This document shows, piece after piece, positions 36,875 through 49,396 of a DNA stretch of 64,000 nt. The notes under the pieces were generated by a model. That model was given only the letters and a program-made list of their open reading frames with translations. It was not told where the DNA came from and searched no databases. Every line of letters starts with the position of its first letter. The first letter of the stretch is position 1. The DNA is from Caballeronia arationis (GTDB lineage: Bacteria > Pseudomonadota > Gammaproteobacteria > Burkholderiales > Burkholderiaceae), in contig NZ_FCOG02000001.1 of the NCBI RefSeq assembly GCF_001544975.2, positions 186,001 to 250,000 on the forward strand, read 5' to 3'. A program made the position numbers and the translations under genes.

Positions 36875-38266
36875 TCACTTCCCGATACAAAACCGGCTGA
36901 AAATAACGCCCAGCAGATCGTCGGACGTGAACTCGCCCGTGATCGAATTGAGCGAATCCTGGCCGAGCCGCAGCTCCTCGGCGAAAAGGTCGAGGGCCTG
37001 GGCGTTCTGATCGGCATGATCCGCGGCGAGCGCGAAATGTTCCGCAGCCGTGCGCAACGCAATCAAATGCCGCTCGCGCGCGAGATAAACGCTCTCCGCG
37101 CCCGCCTGCCAGCCGGCGATCTTCAGCAGTTCGCCGCGCAGCAAGGCGATGCCGTCGCCGGTTTTCGCGGACAGCCGCACGTCGCGTGCATCGTCGCCTT
37201 CGGTTTGCGTCACCGACGCCGCCACGCCCGCCAGATCTGCCTTGTTCGACACGCGGACCACCGGAACGCCTGCCGGAAAGCGCGCGGCGATCGCCTCGTC
37301 TTCGGGCCCCACACCGGTGCGCGCGTCGAGCAGATGCAGCACGACATCGGCGCGCTCGATCTCGCCCCAGGTCCGCTCGATGCCGATCCGTTCGACTTCG
37401 TCCTCCGTCTCGCGCAGGCCAGCCGTGTCGATCACATGCAGCGGAATGCCTTCGATCTGGATCGTCTGCGTGACCTTGTCGCGCGTAGTGCCGGCAATCG
37501 GCGTGACGATCGCCAGTTCCGCGCCCGCGAGCGCGTTCAAAAGCGACGACTTGCCGACATTCGGCTGGCCCGCCAGCACCACCGAGAGTCCTTCGCGCAG
37601 GAGCGCGCCCTGCCGCGCGTCGGCGAGCACCGTCGCGAGCCGCTCGCGGATGCGCGCGAGCTTGCCGCGGGCGTCGGCGGCTTCGAGAAAGTCGATCTCT
37701 TCTTCAGGGAAATCGAGCGTCGCTTCGACCAGCATCCGCAGCGTGATCACGTCCTCGACAAGCGCGTGGATTTCGCGCGAGAACGCGCCGTCGAGGGAGC
37801 GTCCGGCCGAGCGCGCGGCCGCTTCCGTGCTCGCTTCGATCAGATCGGCGACGGCTTCCGCCTGCGCGAGATCGAGTTTGTCATTGAGGAACGCGCGGCG
37901 CGTGAACTCGCCCGGCTCGGCGAGGCGCAGGCCGAATTCGCGGCCGACCTGGATCGCCCGCTGCAAAACGAGCTGCAGCACGATCGGCCCGCCGTGGCCC
38001 TGCAGTTCGAGGACGTGCTCGCCGGTGTAGGAATGCGGCGCCGGGAAATACAGCGCGATGCCGCGATCGAGCGCTTCGCCGTTGCCGTCGAGGAAAGGCA
38101 CGTAACTCGCATGGCGCGCGGTCAGCAACTGGCCGCAGAGCGCGTGCATCGCATGCGAGGCCGCCGGTTCGCCCGCGCGCCCGAACGACAGCCGCACGAC
38201 GCCGATCCCGCCGCGCCCCGGAGCGGTGGCGATGGCGATGATCGGATCGGAGTCGTTGTTGAACAT
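36875..38266 (-). CDS. mnmE: tRNA uridine-5-carboxymethylaminomethyl modification GTPase MnmE
   Basis: 463 residues. An N-terminal tetrahydrofolate-binding domain ([21 protein letters not shown]) is followed by a helical domain holding a G domain with [28 protein letters not shown] and SNKADL. It ends in FCIGK, the conserved C-terminal cysteine motif. With MnmG it makes the cmnm5 group on wobble U34. MnmG is not in the window. It converges with the SnoaL-like gene by 9 bp. Confidence 0.98.
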   Translation of the reverse strand: MFNNDSDPIIAIATAPGRGGIGVVRLSFGRAGEPAASHAMHALCGQLLTARHASYVPFLDGNGEALDRGIALYFPAPHSYTGEHVLELQGHGGPIVLQLVLQRAIQVGREFGLRLAEPGEFTRRAFLNDKLDLAQAEAVADLIEASTEAAARSAGRSLDGAFSREIHALVEDVITLRMLVEATLDFPEEEIDFLEAADARGKLARIRERLATVLADARQGALLREGLSVVLAGQPNVGKSSLLNALAGAELAIVTPIAGTTRDKVTQTIQIEGIPLHVIDTAGLRETEDEVERIGIERTWGEIERADVVLHLLDARTGVGPEDEAIAARFPAGVPVVRVSNKADLAGVAASVTQTEGDDARDVRLSAKTGDGIALLRGELLKIAGWQAGAESVYLARERHLIALRTAAEHFALAADHADQNAQALDLFAEELRLGQDSLNSITGEFTSDDLLGVIFSRFCIGK

Positions 38267-38583
38267 GGTCGGCGGGGGCTCTGGTGCGGGATTGACGGTG
38301 CCCGCATTGTATCGCGGGGCTTTTCGCGCTCCTGGCGCTCAGGATGGTGCAGGAGTTTTCTGTCTTTATCTTAATTGAGATACGCTTTCGCTGAGGCGTT
38401 GCAGCGATAGTTGAAACAATCCAAGCGTAGATCTCGCCTAGAGACGGGGCGTCCGGTTCGCGCTGCGCTCATTGCTGATTCGTCAGTTCATTTTCTTAAA
38501 CAGGATAAGCCGGTTACGTTGTTCGCAAAATCTATCGTAGATGGTTGACGGCCAGTCAGCGTTTGCCTCGCACAATCGCGACC
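38267..38583. other. Intergenic region upstream of mnmE and the HTH gene
   Basis: 317 bp between divergent genes. The middle is relatively AT-rich (TTTATCTTAATTGAGATACG near 38370) and probably holds both promoters. No ORF, RNA or terminator is convincing. Confidence 0.4.
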
Positions 38584-39000
38584 ATGCCAACCGCAAAAGA
38601 AAAGGCCGATTTCTCGGATCGGCTCAAATTCTCAATGACCCGCGCTCCCGAGAAGATGCGGGGCGCGACGGACCTCGCACTGCGTTTCAATCTGCGCTAT
38701 CACGGCGAACCGGTATCGCCGCAGACTGCCCACAAGTGGCTCACCGCGCGCTCGATTCCGACCGTCGATAAATTGCAGACGCTCGCCGAGTGGTTCAAGG
38801 TCGATCAGCACTGGCTGCATTACGGGCCGCCGCCGAGCGGCAATCCGCAGAGCGTGCCGAAGCCGCTCGCACGGGATGAAAAGTATCCGGCGTCGGAAGA
38901 GATGCTCGAACTGGCGTCGAAGATCGAGGCGCTTTCGCCGCATCATCGGTATCTCGTCGAGCAATTGATCGAACAGTTTTATGGAGCGGGGAAACGGTAA
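38584..39000 (+). CDS. Helix-turn-helix transcriptional regulator
   Basis: 138 residues from the ATG at 38584. The N-terminal 80 residues form a lambda-repressor-like domain, with DLALRFNLRYHGEPVSPQTAHKWLTARSIPTVDKLQTLAEWF covering the helix-turn-helix. The C-terminal part (ASEEMLELASKIEALSPHHRYLVEQLIEQFY) is a short helical dimer region. It is similar to phage-type regulators widespread in Burkholderia. It lies between mnmE and yidC, which are usually neighbours in one run, on the opposite strand to both. Confidence 0.82.
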   Translation: MPTAKEKADFSDRLKFSMTRAPEKMRGATDLALRFNLRYHGEPVSPQTAHKWLTARSIPTVDKLQTLAEWFKVDQHWLHYGPPPSGNPQSVPKPLARDEKYPASEEMLELASKIEALSPHHRYLVEQLIEQFYGAGKR

Positions 39001-39020
39001 CCAAACGCCGGCCCAAAAGC

Positions 39021-39052
39021 AAAAACGCCCGGACTGAGTCCGGGCGTTTTTT
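39021..39052. terminator. Bidirectional intrinsic terminator
   Basis: AACGCCCGGACT and AGTCCGGGCGTT face each other within 39024-39048, with A and T runs outside. It serves the HTH gene and the convergent yidC. Confidence 0.95.
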
Positions 39053-39072
39053 CAAGCGAAGCAACGGGCGCG

Positions 39073-40740
39073 TCAAGCCGCCTTCTTCTTCGCCCCCATC
39101 ATGCGCGTGATGTAATACTGCTGCGCGATCGACAGCACGTTGTTCACCACGTAATACAGCACCAGACCGGCCGGGAAGAAGAAGAACATGACCGAGAACG
39201 CGATCGGCATGAACATCATCATCTTCGCCTGAACGGGGTCGGGCGGCGTCGGGTTGAGCTTCGTCTGCAGGAACATCGACACGGCCATCAGCACCGGCAG
39301 GATGAAGTACGGGTCCTGCTGCGACAGATCGTGAATCCAGCCGATCCACGGCGCGCCGCGCATTTCTACCGACGACAGCAGCACCCAGTACAGCGAGATG
39401 AACACCGGAATCTGCACAACGACCGGCAGACAGCCGCCAAACGGATTGACCTTCTCGGTCTTGTACAGCTCCATCAGCGCGGCGTTCATCTTCTGCGGAT
39501 CGCTCTTGAAGCGTTCACGCAACTGCTGCATGCGCGGCGTGATTGCCTTCATGCGCGCCATCGACTTGTAGCTCGCCGCCGACAGCGGGAAGAACACGGC
39601 CTTGATGAGCAGCGTCAAGAGCACGATCGACCAGCCCCAGTTGCCGACATAGCTGTGGATCTTCTCCAGCAGCCAGAAGAGCGGCTTGGCGATGATCGTC
39701 ACCATGCCGTAGTCCTTCACCAGTTCCAGCCCCGGAGCGATGCCTTCCAGCATGCGCTCTTCTTCCGGACCCGCGAAGAGACGCGCCTGCACGTTGGCGC
39801 TTTGTCCCGGCGCGATGGTCTGCACCGGCATCTGCACGCCCACGCGATACAACTGATCGATCTTCTGCACGTAGATGTCGCGCTTCACGCCCTGCTGCGG
39901 AATCCACGCCGACGCGAAGTAATGCTGCACCATCGCAATCCAGCCGTTGTCGGCGGAAGGCTCGAAGGTCGCCTTGTTCTTGTCGATGTCGCTGAAGTCG
40001 ATCTTCTGGAAGTGATGCTGGTCGGTATAGACAGCCGGCCCGATGAACGTGTGCGAGAAGCGCGGCGTTTCCACCGGCGTGTTGTCGCGCACGAGTTCCA
40101 TGTAGAGCTTCGGCGTGACCGGCGCGGTGCCGACGTTCTCGATCTTCGTATCGACGTTGATCACGTAGCTGCCGCGCGTGAACGTGTAGGTCTTCACGAC
40201 CTTCACGCCGCCCTTCACCGGCGATTCGAACGCGATGGAAAGCGTCTTGGCATCGCCCGAAAGCGACGTCTGGCCTGGAACCGGCGTGAAGACGTCGTTG
40301 TGGTTCGGAAAATCGCCGCCGAGCAGGCCCGTACGCGCGAGATACGTGTGCGTCGCGGTGTGATCGAAGAGGGTGATGTAGAGGTCGGGCTGCTTGCCGT
40401 CGCCTTCCTTCACGAGCGAGAGCTTGGACAGCGTGCCGCCGCGCGTATCGATTTCGCCTGAATAGACGTCCGTCGAGAACTTGACGAGCTGCGCGGCCGC
40501 GTTTGCGGGCGGCGTCGCGGCGCCGGGCGCGGCTGCGGTCACGCCGCTGGTGGCCGCGGGCAGGTCGGCGGGTTGCGTGCCCGGCGTCGTGGTTCCCGGT
40601 GCGGCGGTGCCGGCCGTCTTGGTCGGGACGGCGTTCGGGAAGAACATCGACGGGCGCCCATGGTCACGTTGCCAGTTGTCGAACAGCATGACAGCCGACA
40701 TGAAGAAGATGACCCATAGGACGGTACGTTTGATATCCAT
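39073..40740 (-). CDS. yidC: Membrane protein insertase YidC
   Basis: 555 residues. An N-terminal helix ([18 protein letters not shown]) is followed by the large periplasmic domain of Gram-negative YidC, then five helices of the insertase core ([45 protein letters not shown]). The signature around the conserved arginine ([25 protein letters not shown]) is present. It inserts membrane proteins with or without Sec. It lies 30 bp after yidD in the rpmH-rnpA-yidD-yidC order. Confidence 0.98.
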   Translation of the reverse strand: MDIKRTVLWVIFFMSAVMLFDNWQRDHGRPSMFFPNAVPTKTAGTAAPGTTTPGTQPADLPAATSGVTAAAPGAATPPANAAAQLVKFSTDVYSGEIDTRGGTLSKLSLVKEGDGKQPDLYITLFDHTATHTYLARTGLLGGDFPNHNDVFTPVPGQTSLSGDAKTLSIAFESPVKGGVKVVKTYTFTRGSYVINVDTKIENVGTAPVTPKLYMELVRDNTPVETPRFSHTFIGPAVYTDQHHFQKIDFSDIDKNKATFEPSADNGWIAMVQHYFASAWIPQQGVKRDIYVQKIDQLYRVGVQMPVQTIAPGQSANVQARLFAGPEEERMLEGIAPGLELVKDYGMVTIIAKPLFWLLEKIHSYVGNWGWSIVLLTLLIKAVFFPLSAASYKSMARMKAITPRMQQLRERFKSDPQKMNAALMELYKTEKVNPFGGCLPVVVQIPVFISLYWVLLSSVEMRGAPWIGWIHDLSQQDPYFILPVLMAVSMFLQTKLNPTPPDPVQAKMMMFMPIAFSVMFFFFPAGLVLYYVVNNVLSIAQQYYITRMMGAKKKAA

Positions 40741-40770
40741 GCGTTGTCTCAGTGTCGATCGAAAAGCGCT

Positions 40771-41070
40771 TTAGCGCCGTTTGGTAGTGAGTTCTTCTGA
40801 TGCGGATTCGCCCGCCGGTCGGCTGACGGGCGGGCAATCGCGTCGTGAAGCCGGCGACGGTGGCGGGACCAGGTCGATGCCGCCAGCCGAGAACGGATGG
40901 CAGCGGCACAGGCGTTTCGCTGCGAGATACGTGCCGTGCGCGGCGCCATGATACTGGATTGCTTCGCGCGCGTAGTCAGAACAGGAAGGGAAAAAGCGGC
41001 ACCGGTTGCCGAGCAGAGGGCTCACAGCAAGCTTGTAAAAGCGCAACAACGCGATCAGTGCCGTTTGCAT
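40771..41070 (-). CDS. yidD: Membrane protein insertion efficiency factor YidD
   Basis: 99 residues with the family block [24 protein letters not shown] and a conserved [14 protein letters not shown]. It is a short amphipathic membrane-associated protein that aids YidC-dependent insertion. The C-terminal 30 residues are proline-rich and variable. Confidence 0.94.
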   Translation of the reverse strand: MQTALIALLRFYKLAVSPLLGNRCRFFPSCSDYAREAIQYHGAAHGTYLAAKRLCRCHPFSAGGIDLVPPPSPASRRDCPPVSRPAGESASEELTTKRR

Positions 41071-41128
41071 AAGCTTCGCGCCTCGGGTTTTTCAGGCTCG
41101 CGCGAGCGAACCGGACACCACGTGCGCC

Positions 41129-41662
41129 TCATTGCCCGGAGGGCTTCGGTGAATCGTCGACGGCCGGTGCTGCGTCGTCCTGCGCCGCGCGACGCGCCGC
41201 TTCACGCACCGCGCGGTCGATCAGCATGTCGATCTCGCCGCGCATCAGCGTTCTGAGCGTCGGCGACTTCGCGCTCGGCATGGCCTTGCGGTCGATCTTC
41301 GCGTGCAGCCTCAAAAGGATATCCCACCCGCCGAGTTCCGTGCGACGCAGCCGGAACGCATCGCGCGCGAGCCGCTTGATGAGGTTTCGCGTGACGGCGC
41401 GCGGTGCCTGCTTCTTGCCGATGACGAGCCCGAGACGCGCTTCGTTGCCGGTCGGCTTGCCGTACAGCACGAAGTGCGGGGAGCGTCGCCAGGGGCGCAA
41501 ACGAAAAACGGATGAGTATTCATCCGTTTTCAGTAGCCTTGCGGCCTTGGGGAACGCGGCCTGCGCTCGCAACTGAATGGTGTCCTGTGAGGAGCCTTCC
41601 GCGCGGCGCATGTCCGGGTCGAACGCAGGCGGGCGTGTGCCAGTGCGTGCCGACAAAAGCAA
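41129..41662 (-). CDS. rnpA: Ribonuclease P protein component
   Basis: Up to 177 residues; the conserved core ([20 protein letters not shown] to [16 protein letters not shown]) contains the RNase P motif [29 protein letters not shown]. It helps the RNA subunit trim tRNA 5' ends. The start is uncertain. The ATG at 41662 lies 2 nt after rpmH; an ATG at 41608, giving MRRAEGSSQ, is an alternative and nearer the usual length. The C-terminal Ala/Asp-rich tail is an extension over the family length. Confidence 0.93.
   Translation of the reverse strand: MLLSARTGTRPPAFDPDMRRAEGSSQDTIQLRAQAAFPKAARLLKTDEYSSVFRLRPWRRSPHFVLYGKPTGNEARLGLVIGKKQAPRAVTRNLIKRLARDAFRLRRTELGGWDILLRLHAKIDRKAMPSAKSPTLRTLMRGEIDMLIDRAVREAARRAAQDDAAPAVDDSPKPSGQ
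41504..41530 (-). terminator. Terminator-like hairpin inside the rnpA 5' region
   Basis: A perfect 11-bp stem (41505-41515 with 41520-41530) and a 4-nt loop. Read on the coding (minus) strand it ends in TTTTT before CG. It falls in the codons for [11 protein letters not shown] near the start of the RNase P protein. Confidence 0.5.
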
Positions 41663-41664
41663 CC

Positions 41665-41799
41665 TTAGACTGCCAGGCGCTTGCGGCCCTTCGCGCGACG
41701 TGCGTTGATCACTTTGCGGCCGCCAGCCGTCTTCATACGGACGCGGAAGCCATGGGTGCGCTTGCGGCGCGTCACGGAAGGTTGGTAAGTACGTTTCAT
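41665..41799 (-). CDS. rpmH: 50S ribosomal protein L34
   Basis: 44 residues, [18 protein letters not shown] to [11 protein letters not shown], the universal L34 sequence with its Arg/Lys-rich body. It is the first gene of rpmH-rnpA-yidD-yidC and is divergent from dnaA. Confidence 0.98.
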   Translation of the reverse strand: MKRTYQPSVTRRKRTHGFRVRMKTAGGRKVINARRAKGRKRLAV

Positions 41800-41891
41800 G
41801 GTGCTCTCACTTGGGTGTTGATCGACCGCGCGGGCATCCGCAGAAAGCGCAATGGCCGGTGGTTCAGGAATTCGGTTTTCGCGGAACCCGC

Positions 41892-41921
41892 TATTTAAAC
41901 CTTTTTCCTCTTGACCGTCAA
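41892..41921 (-). promoter_or_regulatory. Likely rpmH promoter
   Basis: On the minus strand TTGACG (41916-41921), an 18-bp spacer and TAAATA (41892-41897) form a sigma-70 promoter about 93 bp before the rpmH start. Confidence 0.55.
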
Positions 41922-42204
41922 TAGCTTACGCGAGATGTCAAGCGCTTCCGTACCGATCCCGCGCTGCGTGCACGATCGTTCGCCGTGCTGATTTGACCCT
42001 GTGGATAACTCGCGCTGCGGCGCCGTTTGGCGTTAGAATCTCGCCTTAATCCCAAGAATCTGCCCGCTGCTTCGGCCCGCATTTCGCCCGCAAACCCTTG
42101 CGGCGTAAGCCTCCGGAGCAATGTCTGCTGCCGCGCCGGAGCTTGTCGCAAATTTGCGACAGGATCGGCGGGAGACTGCGGCGCAACCATAACGACTGCA
42201 TTCG
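41922..42204. other. rpmH-dnaA intergenic region, candidate oriC / dnaA control region
   Basis: A perfect DnaA box, TGTGGATAA, lies at 42000-42008. The rpmH-dnaA gap with dnaN and gyrB behind is where many bacterial origins lie. Only this one perfect box is seen, so the stretch may hold the dnaA autoregulatory site and only part of the origin, or the origin may lie nearby. Confidence 0.4.
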
Positions 42205-43779
42205 ATGAACGATTTCTGGCAACACTGTTCCGCATTGCTGGAGCGCGAACTCACGCCGCAGCAGTACGTCACGTGGATCAAACCGTTGGCCCTGGTCGAC
42301 TTCGATGCCGATGCGAGCACCTTGCGCATCGCCGCGCCCAACCGCTTCAAGCTCGACTGGGTGAAAAGCCAGTTTTCGGGCCGCATCGCCGATCTGGCGC
42401 GCGAATTCTGGCACGCGCCCATCGACGTTCAGTTCGTCCTCGATCCAAAAGCGACCGCGCGCAATGCGCTCGGCGGCGCGTCGGCGTCGTCCGTGCCGAT
42501 GCCGCGTGCGCCGCTCTCGCGCACTGGTTCGACAGGCGCGCCCGGCATGCAGGGCGGCGCGCAGGTGAACCACGCGAACGCCAGCGCCCACGTGAACGCG
42601 CTCGCGGCCGAGGCCGCGCAGCACGCGCAGGCCACGCACGACGACCACGCCGACCTCGACCTCCCGAGCCTCGACGCCAACGAAGCCGCCGCGGCGCGCC
42701 GTACGTGGCGTCCGGGCGGCAATGTGGCGCCTTCCGGTGAAACCGATTCCGCGTACGAGCGCTCGAAGCTCAACCCGGTGCTCACGTTCGACAACTTCGT
42801 GACCGGCAAGGCGAACCAGCTCGCCCGGGCGGCCGCGATCCAGGTCGCCGACAACCCGGGCATCTCGTACAACCCGCTCTTTCTTTATGGCGGCGTCGGC
42901 CTGGGCAAGACGCACCTGATCCACGCAATCGGCAATCAGCTGCTGATGGACAAGGCCGGCGCGCGCATCCGCTACATCCACGCGGAGCAATACGTGTCGG
43001 ACGTGGTGAAGGCGTATCAGCGCAAGGCGTTCGACGACTTCAAGCGCTATTACCATTCGCTCGACCTGCTGCTCATCGACGATATTCAATTCTTCTCGGG
43101 CAAGTCGCGCACGCAGGAAGAATTCTTCTATGCGTTCGAGGCGCTCGTCGCGAACAAGGCGCAGGTGATCATCACGAGCGACACGTATCCGAAGGAAATC
43201 TCGGGTATCGACGACCGCCTGATATCGCGCTTCGATTCCGGCCTCACCGTTGCGATCGAGCCGCCCGAGCTGGAAATGCGCGTTGCCATCCTGATGCGCA
43301 AGGCGCAGTCCGAAGGCGTGAGCCTGTCGGAAGACGTGGCGTTTTTCGTCGCGAAGCATTTGCGCTCGAACGTGCGCGAACTCGAAGGCGCGCTGCGCAA
43401 GATTCTCGCGTACTCGAAGTTCCACGGCCGCGAGATCACGATCGAACTGACGAAGGAAGCGCTGAAGGACCTGCTGACGGTGCAAAACCGCCAGATTTCG
43501 GTGGAAAACATCCAGAAGACGGTCGCCGACTTCTACAACATCAAGGTCGCCGACATGTATTCGAAGAAGCGTCCGGCGAACATCGCGCGGCCGCGGCAGA
43601 TCGCGATGTATCTGGCGAAGGAACTGACGCAGAAAAGCCTGCCGGAGATCGGCGAACTCTTCGGCGGACGCGACCACACGACCGTGCTGCACGCCGTGCG
43701 CAAGATCTCCGCCGAGCGCGGCACCGACGCGCAACTGAATCACGAACTTCACGTCCTCGAACAGACGCTCAAGGGCTGA
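42205..43779 (+). CDS. dnaA: Chromosomal replication initiator DnaA
   Basis: 524 residues in four domains. Domain I is [25 protein letters not shown], then a long Ala/His-rich domain II (about 90-180). The AAA+ domain III has Walker A GGVGLGKT (229-236), LLIDDIQFF and sensor regions. Domain IV ends with the DNA-binding signature [19 protein letters not shown]. It binds DnaA boxes and opens the origin. Domain II is longer than in enteric DnaA, typical for Burkholderia. Confidence 0.99.
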   Translation: MNDFWQHCSALLERELTPQQYVTWIKPLALVDFDADASTLRIAAPNRFKLDWVKSQFSGRIADLAREFWHAPIDVQFVLDPKATARNALGGASASSVPMPRAPLSRTGSTGAPGMQGGAQVNHANASAHVNALAAEAAQHAQATHDDHADLDLPSLDANEAAAARRTWRPGGNVAPSGETDSAYERSKLNPVLTFDNFVTGKANQLARAAAIQVADNPGISYNPLFLYGGVGLGKTHLIHAIGNQLLMDKAGARIRYIHAEQYVSDVVKAYQRKAFDDFKRYYHSLDLLLIDDIQFFSGKSRTQEEFFYAFEALVANKAQVIITSDTYPKEISGIDDRLISRFDSGLTVAIEPPELEMRVAILMRKAQSEGVSLSEDVAFFVAKHLRSNVRELEGALRKILAYSKFHGREITIELTKEALKDLLTVQNRQISVENIQKTVADFYNIKVADMYSKKRPANIARPRQIAMYLAKELTQKSLPEIGELFGGRDHTTVLHAVRKISAERGTDAQLNHELHVLEQTLKG

Positions 43780-44047
43780 TGAAGGGCTGATGCCGGGCTG
43801 AAGAACACGCGCCTCAAAAACGCCGTGGCGGACCTCTGTTTATTGACGAAAATGCCCCCATTTCTAGGGAGCGGTTCCGTTTTGAGGCACAATACGGGTT
43901 TGACCGCCCGCGGGCCTTGGGCGGCATCAGGCGCCAAGCTTTCGCGCGGAACCGGCGGGGGGCCGGCAACGCGTGTTACGAGGCTGTCCGAAGGCAAAAA
44001 CGGTGGCACGACCGTCGGACAGGCCGTCACATCAACGAAGGAACTCT

Positions 44048-45151
44048 ATGCAACTGGTCAAGACCGAACGAGATAATCTTCTAAGGCCGCTGCAAACCGT
44101 GAGCGGTATCGTCGAACGCCGTCATACGCTGCCGATCCTCGCCAATTTGCTGATCACCAAGAATGGCGCCGACGTGTCGTTCCTCTCGACCGACCTCGAG
44201 CTTCAGATCACCACACGCGCCGATTTCGGCGTCGGCAGCGATCAGGTCGCCACCACCGTTGCCGCGCGCAAGCTGCTCGACATCCTGCGCGCCATGCCGC
44301 CGGGCGAAGTCGCGCTCGACCTGTCCGACAAGCGCCTCACCGTGCGCTCGGGCAAGAGCCGTTTCGCGCTGCAGACGCTCGCCGCAGACGAGTTCCCGAC
44401 CGTCAACCAGTCTACTGACTTCGGCGCAAGCCTGTCGGTTCCGCAGAAGACGTTCCGCCAGTTGCTCGGCATGGTCCATTTCGCGATGGCCCAGCAGGAC
44501 ATCCGCTATTACCTGAACGGCATGTTGCTCGTCGTCGACGGCGACCAGCTGATGGCGGTCGCCACCGACGGTCACCGCCTCGCGTTTTCGTCGATGAAAA
44601 TCGAAGGTTCGTTCCCGCGCCAGGAAGTCATCATTCCGCGCAAGACGATTCTCGAACTTCAGCGCCTCTTGGAAGACATCGATGACAACCTGAAGATCGA
44701 CATCGCGCCCACGCAGGTGAAGTTCACCTTCGGCCAGATCGAACTGGTGTCTAAGCTGGTCGAAGGCAAATTCCCTGACTTCCAGCGCGTGATTCCGAAG
44801 TCGCACAAGAACACGTTCCTGATCGGCCGCGAAGAACTGCAGCGTTCGCTGCAACGCGCGGCGATTCTCACGTCCGACAAGTTCAAGGGCGTGCGCTGCC
44901 TCATCGAACCGGGTCAGCTGAAGATCATGTCGACCAACGCCGACCAGGAAGAAGCGCAGGAAGAACTGGAAATCGCCTATCAGGGTGACAGCGTCGACAT
45001 TGGGTTCAACGTCACGTATCTGCTCGACGTGCTCGCGAACCTGAAGGTCGACAACCTCGAAGTGAGCCTCGGCGACGCCAACTCCAGCGCGCTGATCACG
45101 ATTCCCGAGAACGAGGAATTCAAATACGTGGTGATGCCGATGCGCATCTGA
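44048..45151 (+). CDS. dnaN: DNA polymerase III beta subunit (sliding clamp)
   Basis: 367 residues made of three similar domains; the start QLVKTERDNLLRPLQTVSGIVERRHTLPILANLL and the end MPMR(I) are diagnostic. AGGAAC precedes the ATG at 44048. It follows dnaA after 268 bp, a gap that probably carries a separate promoter (TTGACG near 43843), with no gene seen. Confidence 0.99.
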   Translation: MQLVKTERDNLLRPLQTVSGIVERRHTLPILANLLITKNGADVSFLSTDLELQITTRADFGVGSDQVATTVAARKLLDILRAMPPGEVALDLSDKRLTVRSGKSRFALQTLAADEFPTVNQSTDFGASLSVPQKTFRQLLGMVHFAMAQQDIRYYLNGMLLVVDGDQLMAVATDGHRLAFSSMKIEGSFPRQEVIIPRKTILELQRLLEDIDDNLKIDIAPTQVKFTFGQIELVSKLVEGKFPDFQRVIPKSHKNTFLIGREELQRSLQRAAILTSDKFKGVRCLIEPGQLKIMSTNADQEEAQEELEIAYQGDSVDIGFNVTYLLDVLANLKVDNLEVSLGDANSSALITIPENEEFKYVVMPMRI

Positions 45152-45175
45152 CGCGTTCAGAACCGAAAACATTCC

Positions 45176-45199
45176 AAGGGGCGGCGCGCCCCTTTGGCG
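45176..45199 (+). terminator. Hairpin between dnaN and gyrB
   Basis: AAGGGGCG (45176-45183) pairs with CGCCCCTT (45187-45194), followed after GGCG by five T. This could be a partial terminator between the two genes. Confidence 0.55.
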
Positions 45200-45206
45200 T
45201 TTTTAA

Positions 45207-47735
<2,529 letters not shown>

Positions 47736-47752
47736 TGGTGAGTGTAGCGAGA

Positions 47753-47793
47753 CCCATAACCTGAGAAAAACGGACTCATAACTTGAGAAATTT
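47753..47793 (+). repeat. Tandem imperfect direct repeats at the island's left edge
   Basis: CCCATAACCTGAGAAAAAC (47753-47771) and CTCATAACTTGAGAAATTT (47775-47793) share 14 of 19 bases, with the GAGAAA core in common. They start 17 bp after the gyrB stop. A similar 19-mer at 57642 in the same orientation marks the other side. Confidence 0.5.
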
Positions 47794-47819
47794 ATGGTTC
47801 TCGCCTTTGAATAGCCACT

Positions 47820-48203
47820 GACACGGCGCGCGTTCATCAGTTGCTTGCCCCGCAATTTGCCCGACTCATAGGCGTGCCGGAGTGCAGCCTGCACTTCAGC
47901 GTCGTTGTCGCCAGCGGCAACCATCGTGACGGCCGCATTCAAGGGGACAAGACCTTTTTCCACCGCGACCACGAGTCGCTCTTCCCCTTGACGCAGAAAT
48001 GTCAGGATGCCGTGAACATACGTCGACGTGAGGCCTTTTTTTTCGACTATGTCCTTCGGCGCATACCCCTGCTGCTGCAATTGCCCGCCCATGCCGTTCC
48101 CGTGGGTTGATGACGGCAATCTGGGAGACGGGACCATCCGGATTTCTCCGGGCTGTTGCCACGCGTTCACGCTACTCGTCTTGGACGAGTCGCGCTCAGC
48201 CAC
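47820..48203 (-). pseudogene. Decayed RepB/ParB-type partition protein gene
   Basis: The minus strand encodes EIRMVP then, after a one-base frame change near 48130, VSQIAVINPRER, the N-terminal signature of ParB/RepB proteins. The rest of the nuclease-like domain is missing. From about 48092 the earlier frame resumes with GYAPKDIVEKKGLTSTYVHGIL and GEERLVVAVEKGLVPLNAAV, ending at GKLRGKQLMNARRV; this resembles the RepB C-terminal domain of plasmid partition proteins. There is one frameshift and an internal deletion, and the 3' end is cut. It is evidence that the island once carried a plasmid- or ICE-like module. Confidence 0.75.
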
Positions 48204-48380
48204 GCCATTGTGGAAGTCCAGCGTATCAAAGCGATAACTCTCAAACTGGCCGGGGTTCTGGTCGGCGAGATGGATGCGAGGTTGCCCAAATTTCAAATGT
48301 GGCAACAGTTGGTAGTCTGGCATCGATGCATTCGTCTGGTCGAGCCGAACGGCACAGTGATGGCCGGCAGAAGGCGCGTA

Positions 48381-49292
48381 TCAAAACGCACCCTCGCTCA
48401 GCATGTACGTCTCAACTTCTGACCGATTCTTTAGAACAATCTGCTGCGCCTCCGGCTTGGCTTCGCCTTCGAGGTCTAGGCGCAGATGTCGCAGAGCGTA
48501 GAAGAGAAATGCCTGTCTGCAATGGAACTCGACTTGCCCGTCCTCCATTCCAAAATCAAGTTCAATGGCAAGTCTGTGCGACTTGCTCAGTTCGGGATGC
48601 GGAATCAATACCAAAGGCACGATGGTGTGCCATTTCACATCATCATCCGGACTTGCGGCGGCCGGCTCAAAGCCGTCAACCTGCAGCATGCGCGCAACGA
48701 CGAAGTCCAGAAACTGGTTGCGCACATGACAGTAGGCGCGTGCGTGCCAGCGGAAGCCATCGTGAGCAAGTGCATGCGGAGAAATCGTACGCGGGGAGTG
48801 CTGTGGTCGCGTCATCGATTGGTACAACACGCGTATCGCGCAGCGTTCGCGAATGGCTCGAAGAAGCGCGACTAAGACATCGACGCGGATGGTTCGACCT
48901 GGATGTGGCACTGTTGCGACCGGAGGTGCCCAAGTGATGAAGCTGCTTTCCTCTGAGTCCAGTCCGGAAGCGTGCGACAACAACTCGTTGAGATAGCGAC
49001 CAGAGTCGCTCGATGGGTAAAGTGGCTTAAAGTCGGTAGGAGCTATGTAGACCCGGGAGCTGCGGTCGTAATTTAAGTTAGTCGACGCCAGTTCCGTATA
49101 TTTTGCGATGTCTAGCGACGCTTGAGGCACCGAAATGCCAAAGAAGTCGGTGAGGTCACTGCGGTTGAGACGGCCATCCCACCGAAGTCGAAAGTCGATG
49201 AATTCCAGGCGGCGGTCCTGGCTCCACCGACCAGGGGCGCGGCTGCTGGATGACCCTGTTGGGTCCAATGTGGTGGGCAAGCTTTTGGGCAT
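48381..49292 (-). CDS. WYL-domain transcriptional regulator (BrxR/CapW type)
   Basis: 303 residues. The N-terminal winged helix (FIDFRLRWDGRLNRSDLTDFFGISVPQASLDIAKYTEL) is followed by a linker and a WYL domain with IRVLYQSM, PHALAHDGFRWHARAYC and FLDFVVARML, then a C-terminal extension. This matches regulators placed beside anti-phage and anti-plasmid systems, where they repress the operon until a nucleic-acid or nucleotide signal is sensed. It is divergent from jetA with a 145-bp AT-rich gap between. Its GC content is clearly lower than that of gyrB. Confidence 0.88.
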   Translation of the reverse strand: MPKSLPTTLDPTGSSSSRAPGRWSQDRRLEFIDFRLRWDGRLNRSDLTDFFGISVPQASLDIAKYTELASTNLNYDRSSRVYIAPTDFKPLYPSSDSGRYLNELLSHASGLDSEESSFITWAPPVATVPHPGRTIRVDVLVALLRAIRERCAIRVLYQSMTRPQHSPRTISPHALAHDGFRWHARAYCHVRNQFLDFVVARMLQVDGFEPAAASPDDDVKWHTIVPLVLIPHPELSKSHRLAIELDFGMEDGQVEFHCRQAFLFYALRHLRLDLEGEAKPEAQQIVLKNRSEVETYMLSEGAF

Positions 49293-49338
49293 CGTCGGAA
49301 TTTTCTCACGACTAGGAAAAATATGTGCGATTAGAAAC

Positions 49339-49367
49339 TAGACGCATATAAAAAGTAGTCGTATAGT
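49339..49367 (+). promoter_or_regulatory. Candidate jet operon promoter
   Basis: TAGACG (49339-49344), 17 bp and TATAGT (49362-49367) make a plausible sigma-70 promoter 30 bp before a short leader. An imperfect dyad ATATGTGCG...CGCATATA (49321-49350) overlaps the -35 and is a candidate site for the WYL regulator. Confidence 0.4.
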
Positions 49368-49396
49368 AACTCCAGCAAATTGCCTTGGAGGTCCAA

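Noticed and set aside
48486-48937. Plus-strand frames opposite the WYL regulator
   Set aside because: No ribosome site or domain; the minus-strand protein has a clear winged-helix and WYL layout.
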